64,000 bases of DNA from contig NZ_SJSB01000012.1 in the NCBI RefSeq assembly GCF_004352835.1, positions 1 through 64,000 on the forward strand. The letters are read 5' to 3'. How positions within the stretch are numbered: the first letter of the stretch is position 1; the number at the start of each line of letters is the position of its first letter. A model generated the notes under the pieces. That model was not told the origin of the DNA. It saw only the letters and a program-made list of their open reading frames with translations, and did not search any database. This stretch comes from Marinomonas flavescens (GTDB lineage: Bacteria > Pseudomonadota > Gammaproteobacteria > Pseudomonadales > Marinomonadaceae). Positions 45,738-55,048 of the stretch are shown here, one piece after another. A program made the translations under genes and the position numbers.

Positions 45738-47846
45738 GTGAGTATTACGACAAAAACTTTCCAGTTCGGTAACGATACCGTAACTTTAGAAACAGGCCGC
45801 ATTGCTCGTCAAGCAACCGGTGCTGTTCTTTGTACTATCGGTGATGCGCAAGTTTTAGCCACTGTTGTTGGTTCAAAAACAGCTAAACCGGGTCAAGACT
45901 TTTTCCCATTGTCTGTTCATTACCAAGAGCGTGCTTATGCAGTTGGTAAAATTCCAGGTGGTTTCTTAAAGCGTGAAGGTCGTCCTTCTGAAAAAGAAAC
46001 ACTGACTTCTCGTCTGATCGACCGTCCAATTCGTCCATTGTTTCCAAAAGGTTACATGAACGAAGTTCAGGTTGTTTGTATGGTTATGTCAACAAACACT
46101 AACTTAGACGCTGACATCGCGGCTATGTTGGCAACGTCTGCCGCATTGACAATTTCTGGTATTCCATTCAATGGTCCTATCGGTGCAGCGCGCGTTGGTT
46201 TTAACGATGAGTCTGGTTATATCCTTAACCCAAGCTACTCTGATCTAGATGGTTCTTTGCTAGACATGGTTGTTGCGGGTACAAAAGACGCTGTCCTAAT
46301 GGTTGAATCTGAAGCTCAAGAGCTAACAGAAGACGAAATGTTAGGTGCGGTTCTTTATGCTCATAAAGAAATGCAATCTGCTATTTCTGCTATCACTGAA
46401 TTCGCTGCTGAGTGTGCTAAACCTCGTTGGGAATGGGAAGCGGAAGCTGTTAACGCCACTTTGACTGAGGCGCTAGCATCAGGCTACGCAGCTCAAATTG
46501 AAGAAGCTTATGGCATCAGCGAAAAAATGGCACGCTACGCTAAACTTGGTGAAGTTCGTGCTGCTGCAGTCGCTGCCTTGGTTACCGAAGAAGGCGAGTT
46601 CTCTGAATCTGATGTGACAGGCGCTTTCTCTAAACTTGAAAAACGCACTGTTCGTCGTCGTGTTATTGACGGTCAGCCTCGTATCGATGGTCGTGACAAC
46701 AAAACTGTTCGTCCAATCAACGTTGAAGTTGGTTTGTTGAGCAAAACTCACGGTTCTGCTTTGTTTACACGTGGTGAAACTCAGGCGATTGCGACTTGTA
46801 CTCTAGGTACTAGCCGTGATGCCCAAATGTCTGATGGTCTAGCTGGCGAAAACAAAGACAGCTTCATGTTGCATTACAACTTCCCTCCATACTCTGTAGG
46901 TGAATGTGGTCGTATGGGTGGCGTTGGTCGTCGTGAAATCGGTCACGGTCGTCTAGCACGTCGTGGTGTTCAAGCGGTATTGCCTTCTGAAGATGAATTC
47001 CCATACACAATTCGTATCGTGTCTGAGATCACTGAATCAAACGGTTCAAGCTCAATGGCTTCTGTTTGTGGTGCGTCTTTGTCTATGATGGACGCTGGTG
47101 TTCCTCTTAAAGCACCGGTTGCTGGTATTGCAATGGGTCTTATTAAAGAAGACGACGGCTTTGCAGTATTGACTGATATCTTAGGTGATGAAGATCATCT
47201 TGGCGATATGGACTTTAAAGTAGCGGGTACCGAAGAAGGTATTACTGCACTTCAAATGGACATTAAAATCGAAGGTATCAATGAAGAAATCATGGATATC
47301 GCATTAACTCAAGCAATGGAAGCGCGTAAACACATTTTGCGTGAAATGGCTGTTGTTATTGGTTATGCGCGTCCTGAAGTTTCTCCAAATGCGCCATCTA
47401 TGGCAACGATCAAAATTGATCCAGAAAAAATCCGTGATGTAATCGGTAAAGGTGGTGCGATGATTCGTTCCATTACTGAACAAACGGGCGCCTCCATCGA
47501 TCTAGATGATGATGGTACAGTACGTATTTATGCTGCGGATAAAGCGGCGTCTGATGCGGCTTTATTGAAGATCCATGAAATCACTGCAGAAGCAGAAATC
47601 GAAAAACTTTACAAAGGTAAAGTGGTTCGTCTTGCTGAATTCGGTGCGTTCGTGAACATTCTTCCTGGTAAAGATGGTTTGGTTCATATTTCTCAAATCG
47701 CAGAAGAGCGTATTCGCGCTGTTTCAGACTTTTTGTCTGAAGGCCAAGACGTCATTGTTAAAGTACTAGATGTTGATGCGCGCGGTCGTATTAAATTGTC
47801 TATGAAAGACGTTACTGAAGAAGAAAAAGCGAACTTTACTGAATAA
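45738..47846 (+). CDS. pnp: Polyribonucleotide nucleotidyltransferase (PNPase)
   Basis: The 702-residue phosphorolytic 3'-5' exoribonuclease of the RNA degradosome has two RNase PH domains (residues ~1-215 and ~310-540, the latter with GRRE-type [16 protein letters not shown] and the catalytic acidic segment [18 protein letters not shown]). A KH domain ([21 protein letters not shown]) and an S1 domain ([21 protein letters not shown] then LVHISQI) follow. GTG is the start, with AAGGA 6 nt upstream. A long leader hairpin suggests autoregulation. It is followed by a strong terminator. Confidence 0.98.
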   Translation: MSITTKTFQFGNDTVTLETGRIARQATGAVLCTIGDAQVLATVVGSKTAKPGQDFFPLSVHYQERAYAVGKIPGGFLKREGRPSEKETLTSRLIDRPIRPLFPKGYMNEVQVVCMVMSTNTNLDADIAAMLATSAALTISGIPFNGPIGAARVGFNDESGYILNPSYSDLDGSLLDMVVAGTKDAVLMVESEAQELTEDEMLGAVLYAHKEMQSAISAITEFAAECAKPRWEWEAEAVNATLTEALASGYAAQIEEAYGISEKMARYAKLGEVRAAAVAALVTEEGEFSESDVTGAFSKLEKRTVRRRVIDGQPRIDGRDNKTVRPINVEVGLLSKTHGSALFTRGETQAIATCTLGTSRDAQMSDGLAGENKDSFMLHYNFPPYSVGECGRMGGVGRREIGHGRLARRGVQAVLPSEDEFPYTIRIVSEITESNGSSSMASVCGASLSMMDAGVPLKAPVAGIAMGLIKEDDGFAVLTDILGDEDHLGDMDFKVAGTEEGITALQMDIKIEGINEEIMDIALTQAMEARKHILREMAVVIGYARPEVSPNAPSMATIKIDPEKIRDVIGKGGAMIRSITEQTGASIDLDDDGTVRIYAADKAASDAALLKIHEITAEAEIEKLYKGKVVRLAEFGAFVNILPGKDGLVHISQIAEERIRAVSDFLSEGQDVIVKVLDVDARGRIKLSMKDVTEEEKANFTE

Positions 47847-47867
47847 GTTAGTTTGGTAATAACGTTT

Positions 47868-47897
47868 AAAAAAGGTGCCTTCTGGCACCTTTTTTTG
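47868..47897 (+). terminator. pnp terminator
   Basis: AGGTGCC (47873-47879) pairs with GGCACCT around TTCT, extended by A/T pairs, and ends in seven T's. Confidence 0.92.
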
Positions 47898-47960
47898 TTT
47901 TTATAATATGAATTCGTCTACTATACAAAGAATCTAAACTATTTATATGAGAGTGAAGTT

Positions 47961-48554
47961 ATGATGAAGCTTAAGTTACTTGGTGTTGCAGCAGTGGCGT
48001 TGTTATTGGTCGCATGTAGTTCAAAAGAAGTACTTAATAAAGCCGAGCCTGTGCCTGACTGTGTGTTTGCAGATGGTTCCAATAAAGCAGCGCCTCAGTG
48101 GGTTTGTGGTGCGCCAGTTGAAGGTGTTGAACTCTCTGCTGTTGGTTATAGTGAAAAATCAGCCGCTGGACCAAATTATATGAAACAAATGGCGGCAACC
48201 GCAGCGCGTGTTGAGCTGGCTCAAGTGTTGAGTTTAAACTTGCAAAACATGGTGAAACAATACGTTGAAACGACGGGAGCTGGTGATGCTGAAAGCGTTG
48301 ACCGTGTAAACAGTGTTGTGACTAAACAAGTGACAGAACAAACGCTTGTAGGGTCGCGCGTATTGCGTCAGTTACCAACGCCAAGTGGCGGTTTGGTGGT
48401 ATTAGTTGGTTTAGATCCTAAACAAACAGAAAATATATCAGCAGATATTTTGCGAACTTCAATGAAAAATAACCAGGCTATTTATCAGAAATTACAAGCA
48501 AAAAAGAGCTTTGATGAGCTAGCAACAGAAATAGCGAAACAAAAAGTTCAGTAA
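47961..48554 (+). CDS. LPP20-family lipoprotein
   Basis: This 197-residue lipoprotein has a signal peptide with lipobox LLVAC (Cys ~19) and a mature domain matching LPP20-type proteins (APQWVCGAPVEGVELSAVGY at the start; AATAARVELAQVLSLNLQNMVKQYVETTG in the middle; GSRVLRQLPTPSGGLVVLVGL near the end). It should be anchored in the outer membrane or face the periplasm. Relatives contribute to envelope or flagellum-associated structures in some bacteria, but no partner gene is nearby. It has its own upstream region after the pnp terminator. Confidence 0.75.
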   Translation: MMKLKLLGVAAVALLLVACSSKEVLNKAEPVPDCVFADGSNKAAPQWVCGAPVEGVELSAVGYSEKSAAGPNYMKQMAATAARVELAQVLSLNLQNMVKQYVETTGAGDAESVDRVNSVVTKQVTEQTLVGSRVLRQLPTPSGGLVVLVGLDPKQTENISADILRTSMKNNQAIYQKLQAKKSFDELATEIAKQKVQ

Positions 48555-48564
48555 CGTCATAAGC

Positions 48565-48604
48565 GATAAGTAAGGAGAAAGCATAAGCTTTCTTCTTACT
48601 TATC
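48565..48604. terminator. Bidirectional terminator-like hairpin
   Basis: GATAAGTAAG pairs with CTTACTTATC and GAAAGC with GCTTTC around an ATAA loop (16 bp in all, small internal loop). It lies between convergent genes. The T-tail is short (CTTT), so strength is uncertain. Confidence 0.65.
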
Positions 48605-48623
48605 TTTAGATGCTAGATTTCGT

Positions 48624-49028
48624 TTATTCGTCTTCAGGGAAAATTGGAGTGGGTTTTTTATTTGCGTCAATTGCGACAAAGTTGAAATGCCCGGTAATTG
48701 CTCTGGTACGTTTATCGCTGTCTAATGCCTCCAGAAATATAGAGACTTCTACTTTTAAAGATGTCCTACCGACATTAACAACACGAGCAACCAGTTCAAT
48801 TAAAATACCTGAAGGAATAGGTTGTGTGAAATTTATTTGTTCAGTAGAAATAGTAACAACAGGTTTCCTCGCAAAACGGGTTGCGGCAATATAAGCAACT
48901 TCGTCCATCCATTGTAAGGCGATTCCGCCAAACAGTGTGTCATAGTGGTTGGTGGTTCCAGGAAAAACCATTTTTGCGACGCGGGTTTCAGAAATTTCTT
49001 CACGTTTTTGGATTAGTAGCTTGTTCAT
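48624..49028 (-). CDS. Acyl-CoA thioesterase (hotdog fold, YciA/Acot type)
   Basis: The 134-residue enzyme hydrolyses acyl-CoA thioesters. The hotdog signature is clear: MVFPGTTNHYDTLFGGIALQWMDEVAYIAATRFA (residues ~20-53, with the catalytic Asp in WMDE), then VVTISTEQINFTQPIPSGILIELVARVV and a C-terminal strand. The chain-length preference is not visible. It converges with the LPP20 gene and is divergent from, and slightly overlaps, the next lipoprotein gene. Confidence 0.88.
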   Translation of the reverse strand: MNKLLIQKREEISETRVAKMVFPGTTNHYDTLFGGIALQWMDEVAYIAATRFARKPVVTISTEQINFTQPIPSGILIELVARVVNVGRTSLKVEVSIFLEALDSDKRTRAITGHFNFVAIDANKKPTPIFPEDE

Positions 49029-50055
49029 ATTAATTCGTATATTTCCTCAAGTCGTATTGGCAGTGGGTTGCTTGCTGATGCTGAATGGCTGTACTTCTCG
49101 GTATCAGCCAGAGTCATTATTAATGGCTTACGTAAATGATCTATCCCGCTCGAAATATATACAAATTACCGTGCCAGACTTTGTTTCACCTGATTTGTAT
49201 CCGCCTTTACAGCAGCGACAGCAAGCCTTAACTCAATTTGACGTTAGCATACTTGATTTTCTCTCATTACAGCAGTGTGACGTGGGTTTTTTAGTCGGTA
49301 AGAAAAATAGCGTACTAGGTCGAGTCATGCCTACCAGTCAGCGTTTTTTATATGAGATTAATATCATTCGAGCGATTGAGTCATGTCCTATTGAAAATAC
49401 TCAATTGGCAAATAAGCTTAAGAGTGTTGCTGAGATTAAGCGAAAAGAGCTGTCAATGGCTTTTACTAATGCGCTGTTTAATAGTGCAGAAGGACAAGCT
49501 TTTTTTAGTTTGTCTAATGGCTTTATACCACTTAACAATGACTTATCTCATTACCAAACCTTGCTTGCTTCATTGCGTGATATTAATGCTGTTGGTGAGC
49601 AGTTATCGTCTTTACCCAGAATAAAGGGCAAGGCGTTTGAGGGGGATCTTAAAGCACTAAGCGACAGTGAATACGCTGGGCAATTGATTTACAGTGTGGC
49701 GCAACTGAGTCGATTCTTGGAAGCCGTATCAAGTGCAATAAATAATCTGTCGCCCGATGTTTGTGGGCCTCCAGTGGTATTCCTTAAACAACAGTTTGAG
49801 CGGCATTACATTAGGGTCATACAGCCATATATGGCAAGAATAAATGGCAGTGCTTATCAAATATTACCTTTAATTGAACAAGCAGCAGCAGTGGGTAAGC
49901 CCTTACCAGTCGCACTGAATTCGTACCTGTCTAGAGTGTCGTTGGGGCAGCAGGGAAGTCTCTGGGGGCGTTATCAGCTTGCTTCTCAGCATCATGCACA
50001 GGCTTGGAGTCGGTTATTTCATCGTTGTGATATGGCTTTAACCACGGGTCGTTAG
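49021..50055 (+). CDS. DUF3080-like lipoprotein of unknown function
   Basis: The ~344-residue protein has a lipoprotein signal (IRIFPQVVLAVGCLLMLNGC lipobox, Cys ~24). The mature part has the pattern I associate with DUF3080: DVSILDFLSLQQCDVGFLVGKKNS then LGRVMPTSQRFLYEINIIRAIESCP, with two Cys that could form a disulfide. Function is unknown. The frame is open back to 48949, but TTG 49021 gives a clean lipoprotein signal and has GGA 9 nt upstream. That start overlaps the divergent thioesterase start by 8 bp, so the two promoters would lie inside each other's coding sequence. Confidence 0.7.
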   Translation: MFILIRIFPQVVLAVGCLLMLNGCTSRYQPESLLMAYVNDLSRSKYIQITVPDFVSPDLYPPLQQRQQALTQFDVSILDFLSLQQCDVGFLVGKKNSVLGRVMPTSQRFLYEINIIRAIESCPIENTQLANKLKSVAEIKRKELSMAFTNALFNSAEGQAFFSLSNGFIPLNNDLSHYQTLLASLRDINAVGEQLSSLPRIKGKAFEGDLKALSDSEYAGQLIYSVAQLSRFLEAVSSAINNLSPDVCGPPVVFLKQQFERHYIRVIQPYMARINGSAYQILPLIEQAAAVGKPLPVALNSYLSRVSLGQQGSLWGRYQLASQHHAQAWSRLFHRCDMALTTGR

Positions 50056-50062
50056 ATAGATA

Positions 50063-50386
50063 TTAAATACGGGTATTTATTTGGCTTTCTAGTGCTTCTA
50101 CTGTGTTGTATTGATAAGGCATACCTTGCGCTAAGGGTTCTTCATTTAATGCCTTGAGCAAAGCGATATTGGCAGATGGATTGTCAATAATGCCGCTAGA
50201 AAACTGGATTGGACGAATAATCGCGTGAGGCTCGTGAATACTACGAGTGTCAGGTGCATCCATGATAGCAGGGCCGGGTTGGCTGAATAGGCTCATTAAT
50301 AAAGCAAATTGAGCATTACCAGATACAGGTTTGCCAGCCGTATTGCTCTGGGTTAACTGTGTCTGGACGACGTCTCTAATGTTCAT
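50063..50386 (-). CDS. Small hypothetical protein
   Basis: This 107-residue protein has no recognised domain, signal or membrane segment. It opens MNIRDVVQTQLTQSNTAGKP, has a QFALLMSLFSQPG hydrophobic patch and a C-terminal helix (YQYNTVEALESQINTRI). It looks like a short soluble or surface-associated protein. It converges with the DUF3080-like gene (7-bp gap) and is followed on its 5' side by a long non-coding stretch. Codon use resembles the host, and GAGAG before the ATG supports translation. Function unknown. Confidence 0.55.
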   Translation of the reverse strand: MNIRDVVQTQLTQSNTAGKPVSGNAQFALLMSLFSQPGPAIMDAPDTRSIHEPHAIIRPIQFSSGIIDNPSANIALLKALNEEPLAQGMPYQYNTVEALESQINTRI

Positions 50387-50674
50387 GTTACGCTCTCATG
50401 CTGCTGTTGCTAACGCTATCGGCCGTTTAAGTGAATAGGTTAGAGAAAAGTGAATAAATATTTATTGCTCAAGTGACAACTCTTTAGCGATTTATTTTAT
50501 CTTCGTGAAAAGTTGAGGTTGGCGAATATAATTGGAATGGGTTGATATTGTTTTAATGTTATTTATAGCTCAAAAGCTAGAAGCGTCGTACTATAATGCA
50601 TATAGATCAATTGCTTTTTTGAATATGGCTATGACTTTTATATGTCGCCACAGGGCGGTCGGGACATTTGATAC
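50387..50674. other. Non-coding stretch upstream of the GGDEF gene
   Basis: 288 bp of AT-rich sequence that should carry divergent promoters for the small unknown gene and the GGDEF gene. No convincing -35/-10 pair or riboswitch fold is recognised. Confidence 0.4.
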
Positions 50675-51739
50675 ATGCATGATATTAATGAGCTGATAGA
50701 CAATGTAAGGCACAATGAAAGAATTGCGCTTAAGTTTTTTGAGATTGAGCGTTGTATTTTGTCTATTGGTCGTTGTGATCAGTTTGTTTCCACACTTACT
50801 CGAGAAGTTCAAAAGCAATTTAACGTGCCTTACGTTTGGGTGAATTTAATCAATGAAGCCCCTTTATCTCATCTTATTGAAGCTTTAGAGAAAACGCCGG
50901 ATTTGAGAGATCGCGTGCTTTTTACTCGTCGTCATGTGATGATTGATATCATTAAGTCCAGTAACAAAACCGTATTGGTTAATAACGATCTTGCGGGATG
51001 TCATGAGATTATTCCTCCTGTCTATCGAGATATCATATCGTCAATGGCGGTTTCTCCATTAACGATTGACGGCGAGTTGGTTGGTTTATTTTGTCAGGCC
51101 GATTCCGACATTACTCGTTATGATGCCGAGACGAAAGATACTTTCTTGTTGGATCAGTTGGCGATTAAAATCTCTATCTGTTTAAGCAATGTGACAGCCC
51201 GCGAAAAACTAGAATATTTGGCCACGCGAGACCCTTTGACAGGGCTGTTGAATCGTCGTCAGTTGGAGCTTATGTTGGATCGTGAATTTTCTCGATCGAA
51301 GCAACAACAAAGAGATTTGACCGTTGTTTTTATCGACTGTGATGCCTTTAAGTCAATCAATGATACGCTAGGCCACAATTGTGGTGATGAGGTATTGGAA
51401 TACATAGCCAAACGTTTGCTAAAATATGTGCATAAGCAGGGTTTAGCATTTCGTTTTGCTGGTGATGAATTTGTTTTTGTGACGCCAGGAAAGAGTTACG
51501 ATCAGGCGCTATTGATTGCTGATTCAATTCATGAATACCTACAATCTAATCCGCTAAAATATAAGTCTAATTTAGTACCTATTACCATCAGCTACGGCGG
51601 TGCTAGTGTGATCAGTGATTCGCCTACAAGCTATAAGCATCTGTTGAAGCTGGCAGATGAACGATTGTATGATTATAAAAATAATCGTAAGCGGCTGGTG
51701 CCAACAAAAGTCTTTAAATTTCTAAATAGAATCAAATAA
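50675..51739 (+). CDS. Diguanylate cyclase with N-terminal GAF-like sensor
   Basis: The 354-residue protein has a coiled helix (1-~30), a GAF/DUF484-like sensory domain (~30-170, FVSTLTREVQKQF then VSPLTIDGELVGLFCQAD) and a GGDEF domain (~185-345, RDPLTGLLNRRQLELML, FIDCDAFKSINDTLGHNCGDEVL). The signature loop reads RFAGDEF, so the first Gly is Ala, a variant often still active. No RxxD inhibitory site is seen five residues upstream. It probably makes cyclic di-GMP in response to a cytosolic cue. No membrane segment. It lies upstream of glk but is separated by a HexR-like site. Confidence 0.88.
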   Translation: MHDINELIDNVRHNERIALKFFEIERCILSIGRCDQFVSTLTREVQKQFNVPYVWVNLINEAPLSHLIEALEKTPDLRDRVLFTRRHVMIDIIKSSNKTVLVNNDLAGCHEIIPPVYRDIISSMAVSPLTIDGELVGLFCQADSDITRYDAETKDTFLLDQLAIKISICLSNVTAREKLEYLATRDPLTGLLNRRQLELMLDREFSRSKQQQRDLTVVFIDCDAFKSINDTLGHNCGDEVLEYIAKRLLKYVHKQGLAFRFAGDEFVFVTPGKSYDQALLIADSIHEYLQSNPLKYKSNLVPITISYGGASVISDSPTSYKHLLKLADERLYDYKNNRKRLVPTKVFKFLNRIK

Positions 51740-51740
51740 A

Positions 51741-51757
51741 ATGTAATTTTATTACAT
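51741..51757. promoter_or_regulatory. HexR-type operator before glk-zwf-eda
   Basis: The perfect palindrome ATGTAAT-TTT-ATTACAT matches the known HexR consensus TGTAAT-N3-ATTACA. HexR represses glucose/Entner-Doudoroff genes in gammaproteobacteria until 2-keto-3-deoxy-6-phosphogluconate binds. It lies 84 bp before the glk ATG; a -10-like TATAAA follows near 51808. Confidence 0.8.
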
Positions 51758-51841
51758 TTTATTCCACCAGAATTCCACTTTTCGGTATTTTTCAGTGTTA
51801 TTTTGTTATAAAATTTCAAAAAAATCAGATAGGGTCCATTT

Positions 51842-52816
51842 ATGTCCCACGCTTTGATCGCCGATTTAGGCGGCACCAATGCTCGATTTGCTCTTGTTCC
51901 AATACACGAATATATTCCTCAGGAAGTTCGTGTATTTGCCTGTAAAGACTACAACACTTTTTTTGACGCTGCGTCTGATTACATCAATAGCTGTAGTGTC
52001 GATATGGATAATATTGACGCCATCGTGCTTGCGATTGCCGGTCCGGTGGACCTACCTATTATTCGCTTTTCTAATAATTCTTGGCAGTTTACGCGAGCAG
52101 AAGTGCAATCTTACTTCGGCGAACATAAAGCCGTGGCACTATTAAATGACTTTGATGCTGTAGGACACTGTTTAGAGGTGCTTACGCCGGACGATTTAGT
52201 GGTTGTTGGTGAGTCGTCTACGGTCGATTCAAAAGAAGCATCTTGGGTTGTAGGGGCTGGAACCGGTCTCGGTGTTGCTTGTGTGGTGCCGCAGGATGTG
52301 GGACCTAATATCGTACTTTCTGGTGAAGGTGGTCATGTTGATTTGGCCACATGTAATGAGCAAGAAGATGATATTTTGCGCTTTTTGCGAACTCGTCATA
52401 AGCGAGTGTCGGCAGAGCGCGTTTTATCGGGGATGGGGTTAGAAAATATCTACGAGGCGTTAGCGGCTAAACAAAGTATCGATCGTAGATTAACAGCGCC
52501 AGAAATCGGCGCGGCGCTTAAAGCAGGTAATGATCCTATTGCAGAAGCGGCATTAGAGCAGTTTTTTGTGTTCTTAGGTCGAGTGATTGGTGATCTTGTG
52601 CTATCGGTGGAGTCTCGTGGCGGTGTGTATATTGCCGGCGGGATTGTGCCGCGTTATGTGAATGAAATTCTAAAAAGTGGCTTTCGTAATGCCATGCAAG
52701 AAAAAGGTCGTATGAAAGAATTTGTGTCACCGATTCCGACCTTTGTTGTTCTGTCTGAATACCCAGGGCTGATGGGATGCGCTTGTTACGCGTCTCATCT
52801 TGTATCGAAAGCCTAG
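51842..52816 (+). CDS. glk: Glucokinase
   Basis: The 324-residue ROK-unrelated (E. coli Glk-type) kinase makes glucose-6-phosphate from glucose and ATP. It has the N-terminal phosphate loop LIADLGGTNARFAL, the sugar-binding LLNDFDAVGH with catalytic Asp (~100), GAGTGLGVACVV (~137), SGEGGHVDLA and the C-terminal GGVYIAGGIVPRYVN. It is first in a glk-zwf-eda operon (21 bp before zwf) under a HexR-type site. Confidence 0.96.
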   Translation: MSHALIADLGGTNARFALVPIHEYIPQEVRVFACKDYNTFFDAASDYINSCSVDMDNIDAIVLAIAGPVDLPIIRFSNNSWQFTRAEVQSYFGEHKAVALLNDFDAVGHCLEVLTPDDLVVVGESSTVDSKEASWVVGAGTGLGVACVVPQDVGPNIVLSGEGGHVDLATCNEQEDDILRFLRTRHKRVSAERVLSGMGLENIYEALAAKQSIDRRLTAPEIGAALKAGNDPIAEAALEQFFVFLGRVIGDLVLSVESRGGVYIAGGIVPRYVNEILKSGFRNAMQEKGRMKEFVSPIPTFVVLSEYPGLMGCACYASHLVSKA

Positions 52817-52837
52817 ACTAGTTGGAGAATGAAGAAT

Positions 52838-54313
52838 ATGAAGGCAAGTTTGAAAGCCTGTGATGTAGTGATCTTCGGTGGCGGTGGTGATCTTGCTATG
52901 CGCAAGTTGTTACCCGCGTTGTACCATCTTGAAATGGATGGATTGTTAGCACCAACAACACGCATTATTGGCGCCTCTCGACGAGAAATGAGTGCAGAAG
53001 ATTATCAAGATAAAGTACGCGGAGCGCTGGACGAGTTTGTTCCTACAAGCGTGGGCGATGATAAGACCTGGTCTCAATTTAAAACGCGTTTAAGTTATGT
53101 GTCTGTCGATGCGCAGAAAGAATCTGACTTCTCGCGTTTAAATGACGATAAAGTAGGTGGTGATGACCGTGATGTTGTTTTCTATTTGGCAACATCTCCT
53201 AGTTTATTCGGTTCTATTTGTTCCTCATTGGCAACGCATGGTTTAAATAAAGAGCGTATGCGTGTTGTGTTAGAAAAGCCTTTAGGGCGTGATCTAGCCT
53301 CATCTAGAGCCATCAACAACGAAGTAATGGAAAACTTCACGGAGCAACAGGTGTTCCGTATTGACCATTATCTTGGCAAAGAAACAGTACAGAACCTGTT
53401 GGCGATTCGTTTTGGCAATACCTTATTCGAACCGCTTTGGGATAGTGCGCACATAGATAACGTGCAAATCACTGTGTCTGAAACGGTTGGTGTCGAAGGG
53501 CGTTGGGGATATTACGATGACGCTGGTGCGATGCGAGATATGGTGCAAAACCATATTATCCAGCTGTTGTGCCTTGTGGCTATGGAGCCTCCAGGACGAA
53601 TGGATGCGGATTCTGTTCGTGATGAAAAAATTAAAGTATTGAAGGCATTGCGTCCTATTGAGGGAGCAAATGCTTACACGAAAACAGTTCGTGGCCAATA
53701 CGCTAAAGGTGTTGTTAATGGTAAAGAGGTAACTGGTTACTTTGATGAAGAGGGAAGTAACCCAGAATCTCGTACGGAAACTTTTGTTGCTCTACGTGCC
53801 GATATTGATAATTGGCGTTGGGCTGGCGTACCTTTCTACCTAAGAACGGGTAAGCGCCTTGGTCAGCGTTATTCTGAAATTGTTATTCAATATAAAACGG
53901 TACCGCACAGTATTTTTAGTGATGAAAGTAATCGTCAGCTGCAACGCAACGAGCTTATTATTCGTCTTCAGCCAGAAGAAAAAATATCTTTGACTGTCAT
54001 GAATAAAGTGCCTGGCGCGAGTGAAGGTATGAATCTTCAACCCGTTGATTTGAACTTAAGTTTGACTGAAGCCTTCCATAATAAACGTAGCCCAGAGGCG
54101 TATGAGCGTTTGCTTTTAGATGTAATGCGTAATGATGCGACATTGTTTATGCGCTATGACGAAGTGGAAGCCGCTTGGAAGTGGGTTGATGGCATTATGT
54201 CAGCGTGGAACCAAACCAGTGAGCGTCCAAAAGAATACGCTTCAGGTTCTTGGGGCCCTGCGGCTTCTATGGCATTACCGATTAAAGATGGCCGTAACTG
54301 GCACGACTATTAA
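52838..54313 (+). CDS. zwf: Glucose-6-phosphate 1-dehydrogenase
   Basis: The 491-residue enzyme oxidises glucose-6-phosphate to 6-phosphogluconolactone with NADP+ (or NAD+). It has the Rossmann start CDVVIFGGGGDLAMRKLLPALYHL (a variant of GASGDLA), the substrate signature RIDHYLGKETVQNLLAIRFGN with the catalytic His-Asp (~170-190), and the lactone-site FYLRTGKRLGQRYSEI. ATG 52838 has GGAG about 10 nt upstream; ATG 52829 is too close to it. It lies 18 bp before eda. The gene for the next step (pgl) is missing between them. Confidence 0.96.
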   Translation: MKASLKACDVVIFGGGGDLAMRKLLPALYHLEMDGLLAPTTRIIGASRREMSAEDYQDKVRGALDEFVPTSVGDDKTWSQFKTRLSYVSVDAQKESDFSRLNDDKVGGDDRDVVFYLATSPSLFGSICSSLATHGLNKERMRVVLEKPLGRDLASSRAINNEVMENFTEQQVFRIDHYLGKETVQNLLAIRFGNTLFEPLWDSAHIDNVQITVSETVGVEGRWGYYDDAGAMRDMVQNHIIQLLCLVAMEPPGRMDADSVRDEKIKVLKALRPIEGANAYTKTVRGQYAKGVVNGKEVTGYFDEEGSNPESRTETFVALRADIDNWRWAGVPFYLRTGKRLGQRYSEIVIQYKTVPHSIFSDESNRQLQRNELIIRLQPEEKISLTVMNKVPGASEGMNLQPVDLNLSLTEAFHNKRSPEAYERLLLDVMRNDATLFMRYDEVEAAWKWVDGIMSAWNQTSERPKEYASGSWGPAASMALPIKDGRNWHDY

Positions 54314-54331
54314 GTTTAGAAGGAATAGATT

Positions 54332-54958
54332 ATGACGACTTCATTAACTTCAGCTGAGGTTATGACAGCGACACCAGTAGTGCCTGTTATTGTAGTAGAC
54401 AGTGTAGAACAAGCCGTTGCGCTTGGTAAGGCTTTGGTTGCAGGAGGCGTTCCGGTTTTAGAAGTGACTTTGCGTACTCCTGTTGCTCTTGAAGCGATCA
54501 CTGCGTTGCGAAAAGAAGTGCCTGAGGCCATTGTTGGAGCTGGTACTGTGTGCTCACGTGCACAGTATATTCAAGCTGTTGAGGCTGGTTCGCAATTTAT
54601 AATCAGCCCAGGTATGACGGCAGATTTACTAGCAGTAGGTAAAGAATATGATGTTCCTTACTTGCCTGCTGTAGCGACTATTTCAGATATTCTTTTGGGT
54701 ATGGAGTATGGCTATGACCACTTCAAGTTTTTCCCAGCAGAAGTGAATGGTGGTGTGAAAGCGCTGAAAGCATTCGGCGGACCTTTGTCGCAAATTAAAT
54801 TTTGCCCAACGGGTGGTATCGGTGCAAATAATTTCCGTGAATACCTTGCTTTACCAAATGTGCTTTGTGTTGGTGGTTCTTGGATTGTTCCAGCAGATTT
54901 AGTAAAAGCGGGTAAATGGGCAGAAATCACTGAATTAGCTAAATCGGTTAGTCAGTAG
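54332..54958 (+). CDS. eda: KDPG aldolase (2-keto-3-deoxy-6-phosphogluconate / KHG aldolase)
   Basis: The 208-residue Entner-Doudoroff aldolase splits KDPG to pyruvate and glyceraldehyde-3-phosphate. The family pattern is complete: [35 protein letters not shown] with the conserved Glu (~45), [18 protein letters not shown], and the Schiff-base Lys in [21 protein letters not shown] (~130), then [11 protein letters not shown] lies 7 nt upstream of the ATG. It closes the operon before a strong terminator. Its product feeds glycolysis, and its substrate is the HexR effector. Confidence 0.97.
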   Translation: MTTSLTSAEVMTATPVVPVIVVDSVEQAVALGKALVAGGVPVLEVTLRTPVALEAITALRKEVPEAIVGAGTVCSRAQYIQAVEAGSQFIISPGMTADLLAVGKEYDVPYLPAVATISDILLGMEYGYDHFKFFPAEVNGGVKALKAFGGPLSQIKFCPTGGIGANNFREYLALPNVLCVGGSWIVPADLVKAGKWAEITELAKSVSQ

Positions 54959-54988
54959 GCAGTGTTTTGTAAGTAGAAAGTGTAGAAA

Positions 54989-55018
54989 AGGGGAAGGCGA
55001 TTAGCCTTCCCTTTTTTT
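54989..55018 (+). terminator. Terminator after eda
   Basis: GGGAAGGC (54991-54998) pairs with GCCTTCCC around GATTA and is followed by seven T's. Confidence 0.92.
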
Positions 55019-55048
55019 ATCGCTTAGGATTTTTCATGAAGTGCAAGA

